Origin: Novakomyces olei
Taxonomy: Eukaryota > Ascomycota > Novakomycetes > Novakomycetales > Novakomycetaceae
Assembly: GCA_016906335.1 (NCBI GenBank)
Contig: JADEYG010000012.1
Location: forward strand, 1,054,501-1,118,500
DNA: 64,000 bases
Direction: 5' to 3'
Position 1 is the stretch's first letter. Each line of letters begins with the position of its first letter. Shown here piece after piece: positions 24,035 through 34,747 of the stretch. The notes under the pieces were generated by a model, which saw only the letters and a list, made by a program, of their open reading frames with translations, was not told where the DNA came from and made no database searches. The position numbers and the translations under genes were made by a program.

Positions 24035-26926
24035 TCAGTATCGTCCTTGAGGGTAATCGTAGTAAGGCGCCATAGGACCGTACGATGACGGACCTCTCGG
24101 CCCCATTGAAGGTGTCCACTCACGATCTCTATAGTTCCATGATTGAGCTCCCTGAAACCCTCTACTACTCGTCCCTGGTCGAGGGTATGTAGCGAATTGC
24201 GACTGGTAATCGGACCCTGGTCTATGATCGTAGTCGCTTTCCCAATGATTGCCGTAATAATTGCGAGTAAACGAGGGTTCCGCCGCGACCTGTGGCGAAG
24301 CAGGAAACCGAAAGGACAAATCCGCTGGCATGGCTAATGCTGTCGGAGCACGGGCTGCATTTGAAGGCGGCCTTTCAAACCGCTGCTCATACGGTGGAGC
24401 AAAATATTGGCCATCTGCCTCTTGGTCTGCAACAGTACCATAGTCACCAGCCGGCCAGTCCTCATACGGTTCATCAGCATAACCGTAATACTCATCCCCG
24501 ACAGGTTGATCGTAATGGAGAGGCCTTCCTGGCTCTGAGGGCATTTGTGAAGAAGGCCTTGAAGCATAACGACTTGGCTGCCTTTCTTTGTACTCGTCCA
24601 CTGAAGAGCCAAAATTATAGGGCAGTCGACTGCCTCGCGATTCAGGCAGAGGCCACTCGTTGGAATAGCTCCAGTTGCCTGAAGCCTGCCGGTCGTATGT
24701 GACTGGTGGAGTACGATGACCGTACTCGTCTCTGTAAAATTTGGATGGCGCCGAAGGCCGCCAGTATTGATCCACCCTAGAATTGTAGCCACCCCTTGAG
24801 TCACTAAAGCGCCCATAATAATCCGGCCCATTATCATAATCGGCTCGCGTTTCGTACTCTGCTCTCGTATTGTGAGCCGTATCGTAAGCCCCCATATTAT
24901 AGTCGGCTCTGTAATCGTAGTCTGCCCTGCTGTAAGCCGACGGAGGCAGGTTTTGGGGCGGATACTGGCCATCCATATACGGGTTAGTATATGAGGAAGG
25001 CGGCTCATACCGGCTGCGGCTATAATTGTAAGGATAAGAAGAACGTGGATCAGAATAGTATCGGTCTTGATATTCTGAAGCTTCTTCAGAAGGAGGATTA
25101 TGCGCAAAAGGTGCGGGTATTGTGCTTGGGAATCTCGATTCTGGTCTTTGATCAGTATAATAACCTCTCGATCGATCCTGGACAGGCGGCTGATGAGACA
25201 TATGAGGCTTACGGGGTTCTTTTGCACGATTGTAGGCGTCGGCAGACGAGACTTGATTAAATGATTTTGTCTCTGCGCCTGATGTTTCGGCTCTAGCACG
25301 TTGAGCTGCAGGATTTTGGAGCTTTTCAGTTTGGTGCTTTTGTTTCTCTGTTTTAATATCGTCTGCTTTTGCATTCGTCGTCTTTGTATCCTCAATTTTA
25401 GCCTTGTTTCTTTTGGCAGTCTCGGCTTTTGTAGTCCCAGCCGAATTGTCTCCAACTCTATTATTCACAACCTTTATGTTTTCAGCTCTAGTCTCTTCAG
25501 CTCTAGTCTCTTCAGCTCTAGTCTCCTCAGCTTTTAATGTTCCACCTTCATCAGACTTTGCCTTTATGGTCGCATTCAACACGGTCTTCTCAATTTTGCG
25601 ATCAATATTTGAAGACGAATTTGTCGACGCTACTAATTGAGAAGCAGGGTCAGCTTTGACTCTATTAACCGCTGGCTCTTTGTGGCTTGTAGCCTCTGTG
25701 GCCTTGCCTTCCGTCTGCAAAGGCTTCGTCTTTGGTTCCATGCCAACCGCTTCATCTCGATTGCTTATTGCATTCTCATCTTGATCTTTAACGGCCCTGG
25801 CATTTTGGTTATTTGCCGTCCCGTCTACTGCACGGCTAGTGTCCCGCAAAGGCACAGATGCCGGATCGTACGAGGCTTCAGAGCCTGCATCGCTCTGATT
25901 GTCTGTTTTCTTGCCAGAATATTTAGTGCTCTGCCCCGTCGTACTAGGTTCCGGTACGTTTAGCTTTTGCATGCCATTTGTTTGCACCGTAGAGCTTTGC
26001 ACAGGTTTAGAAAGACTCTCAGCCCCAGTCCCGTCAGGCTCAGCCTCCCCCGTTTGCGTGAACGGCATATCGATATCCAGTCCCGGAATGGGTCCACCAA
26101 AGTCAAAAGTGTACGAAAAAGTCGGCTGGGCAAAAGGTTTGCCCTCTGATCCGTACTCGTCGGCAGCAGTATTTGAAGCTGCAGGAACAGTTTCACTGTC
26201 TGACTGCTTTTCATCATACTTTTCAGCCTTTAATGGATCATCACTGCTATTAAGCAGTACAGTCGCTGACCTGTCTGCGTCTCCCTGGGCAGATCCTTCC
26301 TCTAAACACTCGCTGCCCCGTTTTCCAGCCCAAAAGCCAGCCGCTATTAAAGACGCCGCTTTCCCTGGTGACCCCTCACCAGAGCCAGTCGTAGGTGCTT
26401 TGCTCTCATCCGTCACGGCGGAGTCTGTCGCTGAGACTGTCTTGTTCCCATCATTATTCACAGTCTTTATTGATCCATTACTCGTGCTCGGATCCTCCGT
26501 CTTTCCACTCTCATCCACTCTGCCCGCTCTGCCCTCTGTGGCCGCTGAGGGTCCAGACTTGGCCGCCTCGAATTCCGAGTACTCTGTAATCTTGCGGCGC
26601 TTACCAGAATGTACATCTCTGCCCTCTAAAACAGGAGCCCTGCTGGCTGCTGACGTCACGGGTTCAGCACTTGCCGCCGCCGGCAGACCGCTGTAGCTCA
26701 CACTCGGCAAATGCAAACCCGTCTCCGCCTTTGGCTGCTGCTTTACTTGCGGGAAAGGAGGGACTGGACTCAGTCCCGGAAGCGTGAACGGTGCAAGAGG
26801 CAAAGCGCCTAAAACAGGCGGAAATGGCAGCGCAGAAAGACCAGCGGCTATTCTGTCGCGTAGAGCCACGATCTTTGCATATTCCCGAGGGAAATCAACA
26901 GCTCCTATACTCGTCGCCTGCTCCAT
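24035..26926 (-). CDS. large disordered protein of unknown function, Tyr/Arg-rich C-terminus
   Basis: Single open frame of 963 codons from the ATG at 26926. I recognise no catalytic or binding domain. The N-terminus (MEQATSIGAVDFPREYAKI, then VALRDRIAAGLSALPF) looks like a short helical conserved segment, followed by a Pro/Leu-rich stretch. The middle is Ser/Thr/Glu/Lys-rich and disordered, with three 15-bp tandem units encoding AEETR (25480-25530). The last 350 residues are rich in Tyr, Arg, Ser, Pro and Asp (RADYD, RGGY and YYGR-like motifs), resembling aromatic/Arg low-complexity domains of RNP-granule or splicing-associated proteins. The 2.9-kb uninterrupted frame and its biased but consistent composition support a real gene. 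It is head-to-head with QNS1 (461 bp apart). Confidence 0.75.
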   Translation of the reverse strand: MEQATSIGAVDFPREYAKIVALRDRIAAGLSALPFPPVLGALPLAPFTLPGLSPVPPFPQVKQQPKAETGLHLPSVSYSGLPAAASAEPVTSAASRAPVLEGRDVHSGKRRKITEYSEFEAAKSGPSAATEGRAGRVDESGKTEDPSTSNGSIKTVNNDGNKTVSATDSAVTDESKAPTTGSGEGSPGKAASLIAAGFWAGKRGSECLEEGSAQGDADRSATVLLNSSDDPLKAEKYDEKQSDSETVPAASNTAADEYGSEGKPFAQPTFSYTFDFGGPIPGLDIDMPFTQTGEAEPDGTGAESLSKPVQSSTVQTNGMQKLNVPEPSTTGQSTKYSGKKTDNQSDAGSEASYDPASVPLRDTSRAVDGTANNQNARAVKDQDENAISNRDEAVGMEPKTKPLQTEGKATEATSHKEPAVNRVKADPASQLVASTNSSSNIDRKIEKTVLNATIKAKSDEGGTLKAEETRAEETRAEETRAENIKVVNNRVGDNSAGTTKAETAKRNKAKIEDTKTTNAKADDIKTEKQKHQTEKLQNPAAQRARAETSGAETKSFNQVSSADAYNRAKEPRKPHMSHQPPVQDRSRGYYTDQRPESRFPSTIPAPFAHNPPSEEASEYQDRYYSDPRSSYPYNYSRSRYEPPSSYTNPYMDGQYPPQNLPPSAYSRADYDYRADYNMGAYDTAHNTRAEYETRADYDNGPDYYGRFSDSRGGYNSRVDQYWRPSAPSKFYRDEYGHRTPPVTYDRQASGNWSYSNEWPLPESRGSRLPYNFGSSVDEYKERQPSRYASRPSSQMPSEPGRPLHYDQPVGDEYYGYADEPYEDWPAGDYGTVADQEADGQYFAPPYEQRFERPPSNAARAPTALAMPADLSFRFPASPQVAAEPSFTRNYYGNHWESDYDHRPGSDYQSQFATYPRPGTSSRGFQGAQSWNYRDREWTPSMGPRGPSSYGPMAPYYDYPQGRY

Positions 26927-27387
26927 TGGTCCTACATCGTTTGGCGTCGAATGCTTCTTTTACGCGTGTCTCCCTCAATAATAATTATTTGTTGACTGCT
27001 GTATATTTATTGAGGTTTGAGAATTGTCGTAATTATCTAATTATTGTATTTAACAGTCAATTTATATACAGTGCTATATAATGTTAATATTAAAATAAAA
27101 ATATATTAAAATAAAAATATATTAAAAATAATACAATATTAAGAATAATATAATATAAAAATATATAAAGAATAATATAATATAAAAATATATAAAGAAT
27201 AATATAATATAATATTAAAAATAATATTAAAAATAATATTAAAAATAATATTAAAAATAATACAATATTTATTCTACATTTGTTTGATGTAATATAATTA
27301 TAATTAGTCGTAATAATATAGCAATATAGTCGTAATAATATAATAATAAAATGTCATCACAATTTAACAAGGACAGCATTCGACACT
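26927..27387. other. AT-rich divergent promoter of unknown gene and QNS1
   Basis: A 461-bp region, extremely AT-rich from about 27050 to 27345, with imperfect repeats of AATAATATAATATAAAAATATATAAAG and shorter derivatives. It must hold both promoters. No coding sequence. Confidence 0.7.
27089..27270. repeat. AT-rich imperfect tandem repeats
   Basis: Repeated AATATATTAAAATAAA, AATATAATATAAAAATATAT and AAAAATAATATT units in the promoter region upstream of QNS1. Confidence 0.85.
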
Positions 27388-30069
27388 ATGGGCCATTTGG
27401 TCACGGTAGCAACATGGTAAGATCGCATTCTGCCTCGGCTAACAGCCAAGCTCTCTCAACCAATGGGCTCTCGATTTCCCCGGAAACTGTGGGCGTATAA
27501 TCGAGTCAATTCGCAGTGCAAAAGCGCAGGGCGCCCGTATGCGAGTAGGACCAGAGCTGGAAATTACGGGGTACGGGTGCTACGATCACTTTTTGGAGAG
27601 GGACACTTTTCTACACTCGTGGCAGATGCTTGTGCGTATAATGGAGGACGAGTCTGCGCAGGATATCGTTCTCGATATCGGTATGCCTGTGGAGCACCGT
27701 AATGTAAAGTACAATTGCCGAGTTGTCGTGCTGAATAAACGCGTCCTGCTCATCCGCCCTAAACTGTGGGTGTGCAATGACGGCAATTACCGTGAGGCGC
27801 GTTACTTTACGCCGTGGATGCAGGCGCGTTACTGTGAGGACTTTAGACTGCCGCGATTGGTGGAGAACGCGACTGGAGGCCAAACGCATTGCGTCATTGG
27901 CGATGCGGTACTCGCGTGCACGGATACGGTTGTGGGCATTGAAACGTGTGAAGAGCTTTTCACTCCAGCCAGTCCCAATATCGATATGAGCCTCGACGGT
28001 GTGGAGATTATTTCAAACTCTTCAGGCTCCCATCACGAGCTGCGTAAGCTCAATACCCGTCTTGATCTTATTCGTGGCGCTACTGCCCGCTGTGGAGGTG
28101 CTTACCTGTACGCAAACCAGCAGGGCTGCGACGGGGACCGTGTATACTATGACGGGAGCGCTATGATTGCTCTGAATGGGAATATCATTGCGCAAGGGTC
28201 ACAGTTCTCCTTGCGAGATGTGGAGGTGGTAACGGCTACCCTTGACCTGGAACACGTGCGGGCCTATCGCAACTCTATGAGTCGCGGCCTGCAGGCTGTT
28301 CAGCGAAGGCACGAGTACCGCCGAGTGCAGGTCAGTTTCAGCCTTTCGACTATCGGAGTCCGGTTCGACTCGAGTATACGGCCTACGTCGCCTATTACTG
28401 TGCGGTACCACACTCCCGAGGAAGAGATTGGGTAGGGCCGTCTGATTTTTGATTTATCTGTTTGTTTGTTTGTTTGTTTGTTTGTTTGTTTGTTTGTTTG
28501 TTTGTTTGTTTGTTTGTTTGTTTGTTTGTTTGTTTGTTTGTTTGTTTGTTTGTTTGTTTGTTTGTTTGTTTGTTTGTTTGTTTGTTTGTTTGTTTGTTTG
28601 TTTGTTTGTTTGTTTGTTTGTTTGTTTGTTTGTTTGTTTGTTTGTTTGTTTATTCATTTATTTATTTATTTATCTATTTGTATTTTCCTTTTTCTAATAT
28701 CAGATACGGCCCGGCCTGCTGGCTTTGGGATTACCTTCGTCGGTCTGGACCAAACGGGTATTTTGTCCCGCTTAGTGGCGGTATCGACTCTTGTGCTACC
28801 GCTGTTATTGTGTATTCAATGTGCCGTTTAGTCGTTCAGGCGGCTGCCGATGGAAGTAAGCTGATTCCAATTCCTCCTTTTTATTCAGATGCGCATTCAA
28901 ATTTAAACAAAAGTGTTTTCTTACCGGTTGCGTATTAATGTTTTCCAGATAAACAGGTCGTTGAGGATGCTAGGCGCATTTGTGATGATCCCGAGTATAT
29001 TCCACAGGACGCCTCTGAATTCTGTGGCCGAATTTTCCATACTGCTTACATGGGAACAGAGAATTCGAGCAAGGAAACACGGGAACGGGCAAAGTCTCTG
29101 GCTCAAGACATTGGCGCTTATCATACAGACCTTAATATGGACACCCTGGTAGGCGCTGTTGTCAAGGTTTTCTCCACTTTTACAGGGAAAACTCCTCAGT
29201 TTCGTGTGCATGGAGGCAGCAATGCTGAGAACCTGGCACTTCAGAATATTCAAGCTCGATTGCGAATGGTCCTAGCTTACCTTTTCGCCCAATTATTACC
29301 GTGGGTTAGGGGGAAAACTGGTGCTCTCCTTGTTTTAGGATCTGCCAATGTTGACGAAAGGTAGTCTTTTTATTTGTTGAGATATTTTTATTCATTTTCA
29401 TTTTCTTTTTCTTTTTCATTTTCTTTTTCATTTTCATTTTCATTTTCATTTTATTTTTATTTTTATTTTTATTTATATTTATATTTTTATTTATATTTTT
29501 ATTTATATTTTTATTTTATTTTTGCTTATACTTATTCCAGTCTTCGAGGGTACCTGACCAAGTACGACTGCTCGAGTGCAGATATCAATCCTATCGGCAG
29601 CATTTCCAAGACAGACTTGAAACGGTTTATCGCGTGGGCCCGTGACCAATTTGATCTGCCAATTTTGGGCCAATTCCTAACAGCCACGCCGACGGCAGAA
29701 CTCGAGCCAATCACGCACGACTATGTACAGAGCGATGAAGCGGATATGGGTATGACGTACGAGGAGCTATCTGTGTTTGGGCGGCTACGCAAAATACAAA
29801 AATGTGGTCCATTTAGTATGTTTACCAATCTTGCGCACGAATGGAGCCGTCAGATGTCTCCAGCACAGGTGGCCGTCAAAGTCAAACGGTTTTTTCATTA
29901 CTATGCAATTAATCGTCACAAAATGACAACGCTTACACCGAGCTATCACGCAGAACAGTACAGTCCAGACGATAATCGGTACGATTTGCGTCAGTTTGTG
30001 TATCCACGATGGATTTGGCAAAATACAATGATCGATGCCGAAGTGGAACGGTTGTCCAAGACTGATTAA
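27388..30069 (+). CDS. QNS1: glutamine-dependent NAD(+) synthetase, 5 exons
   Basis: Catalyses the last step of NAD synthesis: nicotinate adenine dinucleotide + ATP + glutamine to NAD, in the cytosol. Exons: 27388-27416, 27451-28431, 28704-28855, 28949-29360 and 29541-30069, giving 700 aa, close to the yeast enzyme. The start gives [10 protein letters not shown], and the first intron is only 34 nt (acceptor AAG), restoring [12 protein letters not shown]. The N-terminal nitrilase-type glutaminase has Glu45 in [10 protein letters not shown], a Lys near 113 in [10 protein letters not shown], and Cys176 in [10 protein letters not shown]. The synthetase domain has the ATP-pyrophosphatase P-loop [10 protein letters not shown] near 361, [14 protein letters not shown] and [16 protein letters not shown]. 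All catalytic residues are present. The second intron is dominated by a TTTG microsatellite and the fourth by a T-rich CATTTT tract. Confidence 0.97.
28459..28650. repeat. (TTTG)n microsatellite, about 48 units, in QNS1 intron 2
   Basis: A 192-bp perfect tetranucleotide array making up most of the 272-nt intron (28432-28703). It lies about 50 nt upstream of the acceptor, so it may lengthen the polypyrimidine-like region. It also produces spurious open frames on both strands. Confidence 0.97.
29393..29520. repeat. T-rich (CATTTT/TATTTT)n tract in QNS1 intron 4
   Basis: Irregular tandem CATTTT, CTTTTT and ATTTTTATTT units fill most of the 180-nt intron 29361-29540. Confidence 0.9.
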
Positions 30070-30198
30070 ACTATCGTCCACGTGTTTGCCTGGCAGAGAT
30101 TCGAGGTGGAATTTAAATGCTATAATCAGATACTTCTTTTAATTATAATTACACTATATACATAGCATCAATTGACAAGCGGCGGCAGCAGAAAAAGT

Positions 30199-32704
30199 TC
30201 AGAACCCTAAAAGCAGTCTCATTGTTGAAAGGGCGTCAAGAACGCTATCGTCAACACTACTGCTGCCATTCGCCGTCTCAAGTGTGCGTTCAAGAAGCAC
30301 ACTAAACTGCCTTTGGCTGTCTGCAAATTCTCTATACTTCCAACGAGTTACTGTCGCTGATCCGTTCAAAATGCTCTGCAGCACTATGGCACAGCAGTCT
30401 GCTAGCGCTTCCAGTGAATGGGCGTTTGGTGCTTGCAGTCCGATAGCAGTATTCCCCCATTTTCCACAGCACACAGAGGCAATTTGCAAAAGGTTTGTAC
30501 AAAATCCGTCATGCAGCTCCTCAAATCCTTGTGAACTTGTACTGCCTTTTTCATGCACATGAATCAGATTCGCCATTTGCCTATCGATAAATCCAAAGAG
30601 CGTTTGCCGCAATGCTTCTACAGTAACAAGAGCCTCACGACGGAACTTGCACTGCAGTTTGCTTTGATGTTCACTGTGCTCTACGACAAAATAGGTCCTT
30701 TCTAACCGTAACAACATTGTGAAAACTGCCGAATAAATCTGCAAATGTCTATACTTTACAAAAGCTTGCAGCACTGAACTCTGCGGCAGTTTTAGTGAAA
30801 GCGTCAAGAAATCGAGAGCCAAAATACTGTGACGAACCGCGCAAGCATCGTATTCTTGGTGGGACAAGGCGTGCAGGGCAAAGCTAAATGTCTCAAAGAC
30901 GGAGCCTTTTGCCTCGAGATTGTACCGGCTTTCTTTGCCCAGCGTTTGCAGAGGAAGATGAGCAAGTCTGCGACTAAGTACAAGGCCGCTAGGCGGCCAG
31001 CGTGGAGACAAGAGCACACTGCCTGCCTCCTGACTGAAAATTGCCTGGCAGATTTGCTGTCGAAAGGAGACATTGTGCAGGAGAAACGAGTCCTTTATAA
31101 AATCAAAAAGGTCTTGCAAGCCCTGTGTGGAAAGATAGTAGGTGAATATCTGTGTGACTGCACGATTGGCCAACCGCTGGATGACGCTGTAGATGCAGAC
31201 ATTACAGGATTCAGACAGCGGTGCTGTCTGTGCAGAAAAGAGATTGCCGTCTGGCGGAGAATACTCGTAAATATTATTACAATTATTATTGTGGTCGGCA
31301 GTAAACCCATCTTTTCCCTGTATGTCCGAGTCTGTTGGACGCTCACAAGTCTCGAAATATGCGTCCCAAACCCGTCGCCTTTGCTCTACTCGACTATCCT
31401 CAATTTCGAGTTCAAGTCTCGGGAAAGCAGTGTACTTTTTTTGCGAATGGACCACGGCTTTAATGAAATCAATGCCGTACATATCCAACTGCTTCCGTTC
31501 CTTGTAAAGTCGGTCCAGCACAGTGCAAACACTCGGAGGCAGCAGGAGTGGGCACAAGTCATCACGATTAGCGCTTACAACCTGCTCAAACTGCACTATA
31601 TCTCTTTCAGACAAAAGAGAGGCAATGGCGGACCACAGCGGCCTGCTTGCTTGCTGTATTGTGCTGGATAGGACGGGTACGCTTTCGCCACAAGTCTGGT
31701 GCTCCAATCTGGTTTCAAGCAAATCTACCAGACGCGAGAGCAGCTTTGCTCCAGACGAAGTGGCGGCCGTTTCGTGTAACAAAACACCCGCCAAATCGTT
31801 TAATTGCGCATTAATTCTGCCCGCCACTCGGGTCACTGCCAGTATCGCTGAGGGAGGTGTGTCAAAGAGGGCAGATAATGGAGTAGTGACGATTTGCAAG
31901 ACGCCGTGTACGACAGACGTGAGCGCAGTGTACAAAATGTCGCTTGACTGAACCCGACAAAATTGGTTTAACCGCCTTATTTTGCTACCGCAGCTTTGAC
32001 AGGAGAGTAGTACTGCTTTGCAGGCAGACGGAGTTAAACCAGATACACGGATTCTATCCCATGCTTCATCGTCGAGGTTCACTGGCGATTTGAGTCCAAG
32101 TGCGATGTGAGCTAGACACTAATTATTAGTCAATTTTTGCCAACGCTTGTTGTTGTTTTTTAGAGGTTTATAGATTGGTATCTAATTTGACAGTTTTTCC
32201 CTTTTTATTTTTATCATTATATCACTTTTAATTTTGTGTTTATTATTTTGTTTATTTTTTATTTGATTTTTAATTTTTAAATTTCAATTTGATGTCCAAT
32301 TTATCATTTTATCAATTTTATCCATTCTTTATTTGCGTACCCGATTGAACATAGAGCAGTCAATAATCGTAATCAAACAGCTAGAGCTGGCGTTGTACAC
32401 CGGACTGAGAGCATTAGACAAGGCAACATCCCATAGAAGAGGCGAGTTATAGCGAGTCAAGAAGGGAGAAATAAACTCCAAGTTTGATCCGCAACTGCCG
32501 TCCAAGTCATAACGATCATGTTCCGATTCGGCCCGGGAGTAAAGCTCCTCGAGTTGGAAACGTTTGACGCTGGACTCGGCGGTTTCTGCTAACCCTTGGC
32601 AAAATTAGACTTATTATTCACAGACCCAAGTTACCTTGTTGAAAATCGTTGTTTGTCCCGGTAGGCCGATAGCCGCCGTTTCCGATCGAGCATAAAGCTG
32701 CCAT
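30199..32704 (-). CDS. gamma-tubulin complex component-like protein (GCP4/5/6 type), 3 exons
   Basis: Probable Spc97/Spc98-family subunit of the gamma-tubulin complex, which nucleates microtubules at spindle pole bodies. Minus-strand exons: 32635-32704, 32341-32594 and 30199-32118, giving 747 aa. The start was deduced by frame: ATG at 32702-32704 gives MAALCSIGNGGY, and the next exon needs that phase. A longer open frame to 32832 in another phase has no ATG and no compatible splice. Family-like features in the C-terminal half: FDFIKDSFLLHNVSFRQQI (compare the LKxYFLLxxGDF block), FVKYRHLQIYSAVFTMLLRLER (compare the KYxxIFxxLLxLKR block) and a late helix with FEELHDGFCTNLL. Divergence from GCP2/3 suggests a GCP4, 5 or 6 class protein. 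No catalytic motif to check; alignment is needed. Head-to-head with EAF7. Confidence 0.6.
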
Positions 32705-33190
32705 TCTCTACTCATTTTCAATACTGATCTTTTGCCATTGTTACGTCGTGCGAAGACGCCGTCCAGAATTACGCGTGTCCCTTGCGATGAGCGCGTTGCA
32801 CGCAGTAAATAAGCGTCGCCAGATTTAGACACAGGTCCCGTGGATATTTACCGCTAAATAGTTCAAATTTAATGCTTATTTTATTTTTATATCAACAGTT
32901 GTTACGTGTAAGATTATACGACCAAAAATATCAAAAGCCTTTACTATATATAAAGCGCAATAATAAATCAATAAATAAATAATATAAAGCAGCGATAATT
33001 GTGAGTGATAGTGTGGGCATGTGGGCAATGCAATAAATAATAATATATATAAAGAGCGATAGTGTTTGGTTTTCCAAAATATACATTGGCAATAAACAAG
33101 ATTATAGCTATACAATGGCCGATAATTAAAGGCTCTGGCGTTTACAATTGAGCAAGCACAGCGACAAACGGCCGCGGCTTCCGTACAAAT
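32705..33190. other. divergent promoter between GCP-like gene and EAF7
   Basis: A 486-bp intergenic region, AT-rich around 32870-33060. A minus-strand frame at 32876-33466 covers it but runs antisense through EAF7 exons and is low-complexity, so I discount it. Confidence 0.55.
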
Positions 33191-34588
33191 ATGGAGCCTA
33201 CAGTGGCGGCAGACATTGCTCTTTTTCGAGCAATTTGCAGGTTTAGACCGCTCGGTAGGAACCCAATTGATTACAATAATTACAATTACAACAATTATTA
33301 CAACAATTACAGCAATTATTGCAATTATTGCAATTATTAACAGTAGGCAAACATCGGCATTTCCGTATGGTCGCCATTCTACACTCGCTCTCAGGTTTAT
33401 CGCAAGGCGACGTTTCTGCGGCTGCTGTAAGACGCAAACTGGAAGAGCTCTACGATATCGCTGCATTAGAAGAGTTGGTAAGCTAAACGCTTTTGATTCG
33501 CTTCATTTACGATTCTAGTTGGTATTAGCAGTTTGGTTTATTTTTATTAATTTTTAATTTTTTAGGTTTTTATTTTTTATTTTTTATTTTTGTATTTCTA
33601 TATTTTTTTTTTCATAATTGTCTCTGTCTCTTGTTACCCTTCACGGCTTTTTCGCTCTGCAACTTTTACACTGTTTCGGCCTAATTATCTGTCTGAGTGT
33701 GTCTTACGTCAATAGGAAGTAGAAGCGGCGGCAGAGGAAACGGTGAACGCGGTTCCTCCACTACGCGATTTTGATTTGCCTTGGCCAGACTTTGGTTTGC
33801 TTATTGAAGAGCAGGCCAAAAAGCAGCCAACTGGAAAATCAAAGCGAAGGCTTGCCAGTACACAGTTGCCCTCTTCCAAAAGGTTAAAGGCTACAGAAAA
33901 CTCTGATAGCGAAAGCGATCAAAGCTCAGACGGCCGCAAGGAAACAGATGAGGAGGAAATCAAGCCTGAGCCCCAGAGACGGGGCTCTGCTGTTCGACGG
34001 AGGTCTGCGGCCGCTGAAAAATCTGCCAGAGAGCAGCTAAAAGATACAAAGACCATAAAAGAGCAAAAAGAATCAAGTGCAGAAGAATCAGAGCAAGAAG
34101 AAGCGAACCAGGAAGAACAGGTACCTGTGAAAAGCGAGTCTGATCAAAGTCAAGACGAAAGCGCCGACGAAAGCGATCAAGAAGAAGCTGCAAGCGAAGA
34201 CGAAGCGTCTTCTTCTGATTCTTCAGAGGTCGCTTCCGCTTCGACCCCTCAGAAATCTCTGCCGGCTACTCCAGCTGAGGATTTGCCTCTAAGGCAGAGT
34301 CGCCGTGGTCGGCCACGTAAAGGCAGCAGCACTGGACCGGCTGAGGCTCCCTTGTCTTCTTCGCCTCCTGCTCAGTCTACAAAGCCAGACACTACTGAAA
34401 AGAAGGGGACTGGCTCTACTTTTACACGCCGATCCTCAGTAAAGCCTCCGGCTAGTCAACCAGCTCCGAGTACTGTTCCCGCTGCCACTCCACGGACTAC
34501 CCGATCTTCCTCACGTACCCGTCGACAAGGATCGACGGAGCCGCCTCCCTCATCGACGCGCAGAAGTGTACGCAGACGCAACAAGTAA
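33191..34588 (+). CDS. EAF7: NuA4 histone acetyltransferase subunit Eaf7 (MRGBP family), 3 exons
   Basis: Subunit of the NuA4 acetyltransferase complex (and of the Eaf5/7/3 module), acting on chromatin in the nucleus. Exons: 33191-33254, 33344-33477 and 33716-34588, giving 356 aa. The conserved CT20/Eaf7 domain spans residues 5-80: ADIALFRAICRFRPLVGKHRHFRMVAIL, here cut into ALFRAICRFRPL and GKHRHFRMV. It is followed by KLEELYDIAALEELE and the downstream DFDLPWPDFG patch typical of the family. The remaining 260 residues are a Glu/Ser/Lys-rich and Ser/Thr/Pro/Arg-rich disordered tail with basic patches at the end (RRSVRRRNK). The first intron is an AATTAC-related low-complexity sequence. Head-to-head with the GCP-like gene. 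EPL1, encoding another NuA4 subunit, lies about 6.6 kb downstream. Confidence 0.88.
33268..33340. repeat. AATTAC/CAATTATT low-complexity in EAF7 intron 1
   Basis: Degenerate AATTAC, CAATTATTA and GCAATTATT units occupy nearly all of the 89-nt intron 33255-33343. Related to the promoter array of RAT1 at 12512-12686. Confidence 0.85.
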
Positions 34589-34714
34589 TGGTGAATGTGA
34601 GGATCAATTGGATAATGTCTACTCTACGTTCATTTGGCGTCGTGTATTTGGATGAGCCTGCTACTTTTTTGTATTTAATAAATATTTAATTCATACCAAT
34701 TATTTATTTATTTG

Positions 34715-34747
<33 letters not shown>

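Noticed and set aside
28449-28938. Cys/Leu/Phe/Val repeat frames on both strands
   Set aside because: They translate the TTTG microsatellite, which lies inside a QNS1 intron defined by conserved protein on both sides.
32614-32832. Longer first exon for the GCP-like gene in another frame
   Set aside because: It lacks an ATG and has a stop just upstream. Its phase at the donor leads to an immediate stop in the next exon, while the ATG at 32704 fits.
32876-33466. 196-codon minus-strand frame
   Set aside because: It runs antisense through two EAF7 exons and the low-complexity intron; the sense strand matches the Eaf7 family.
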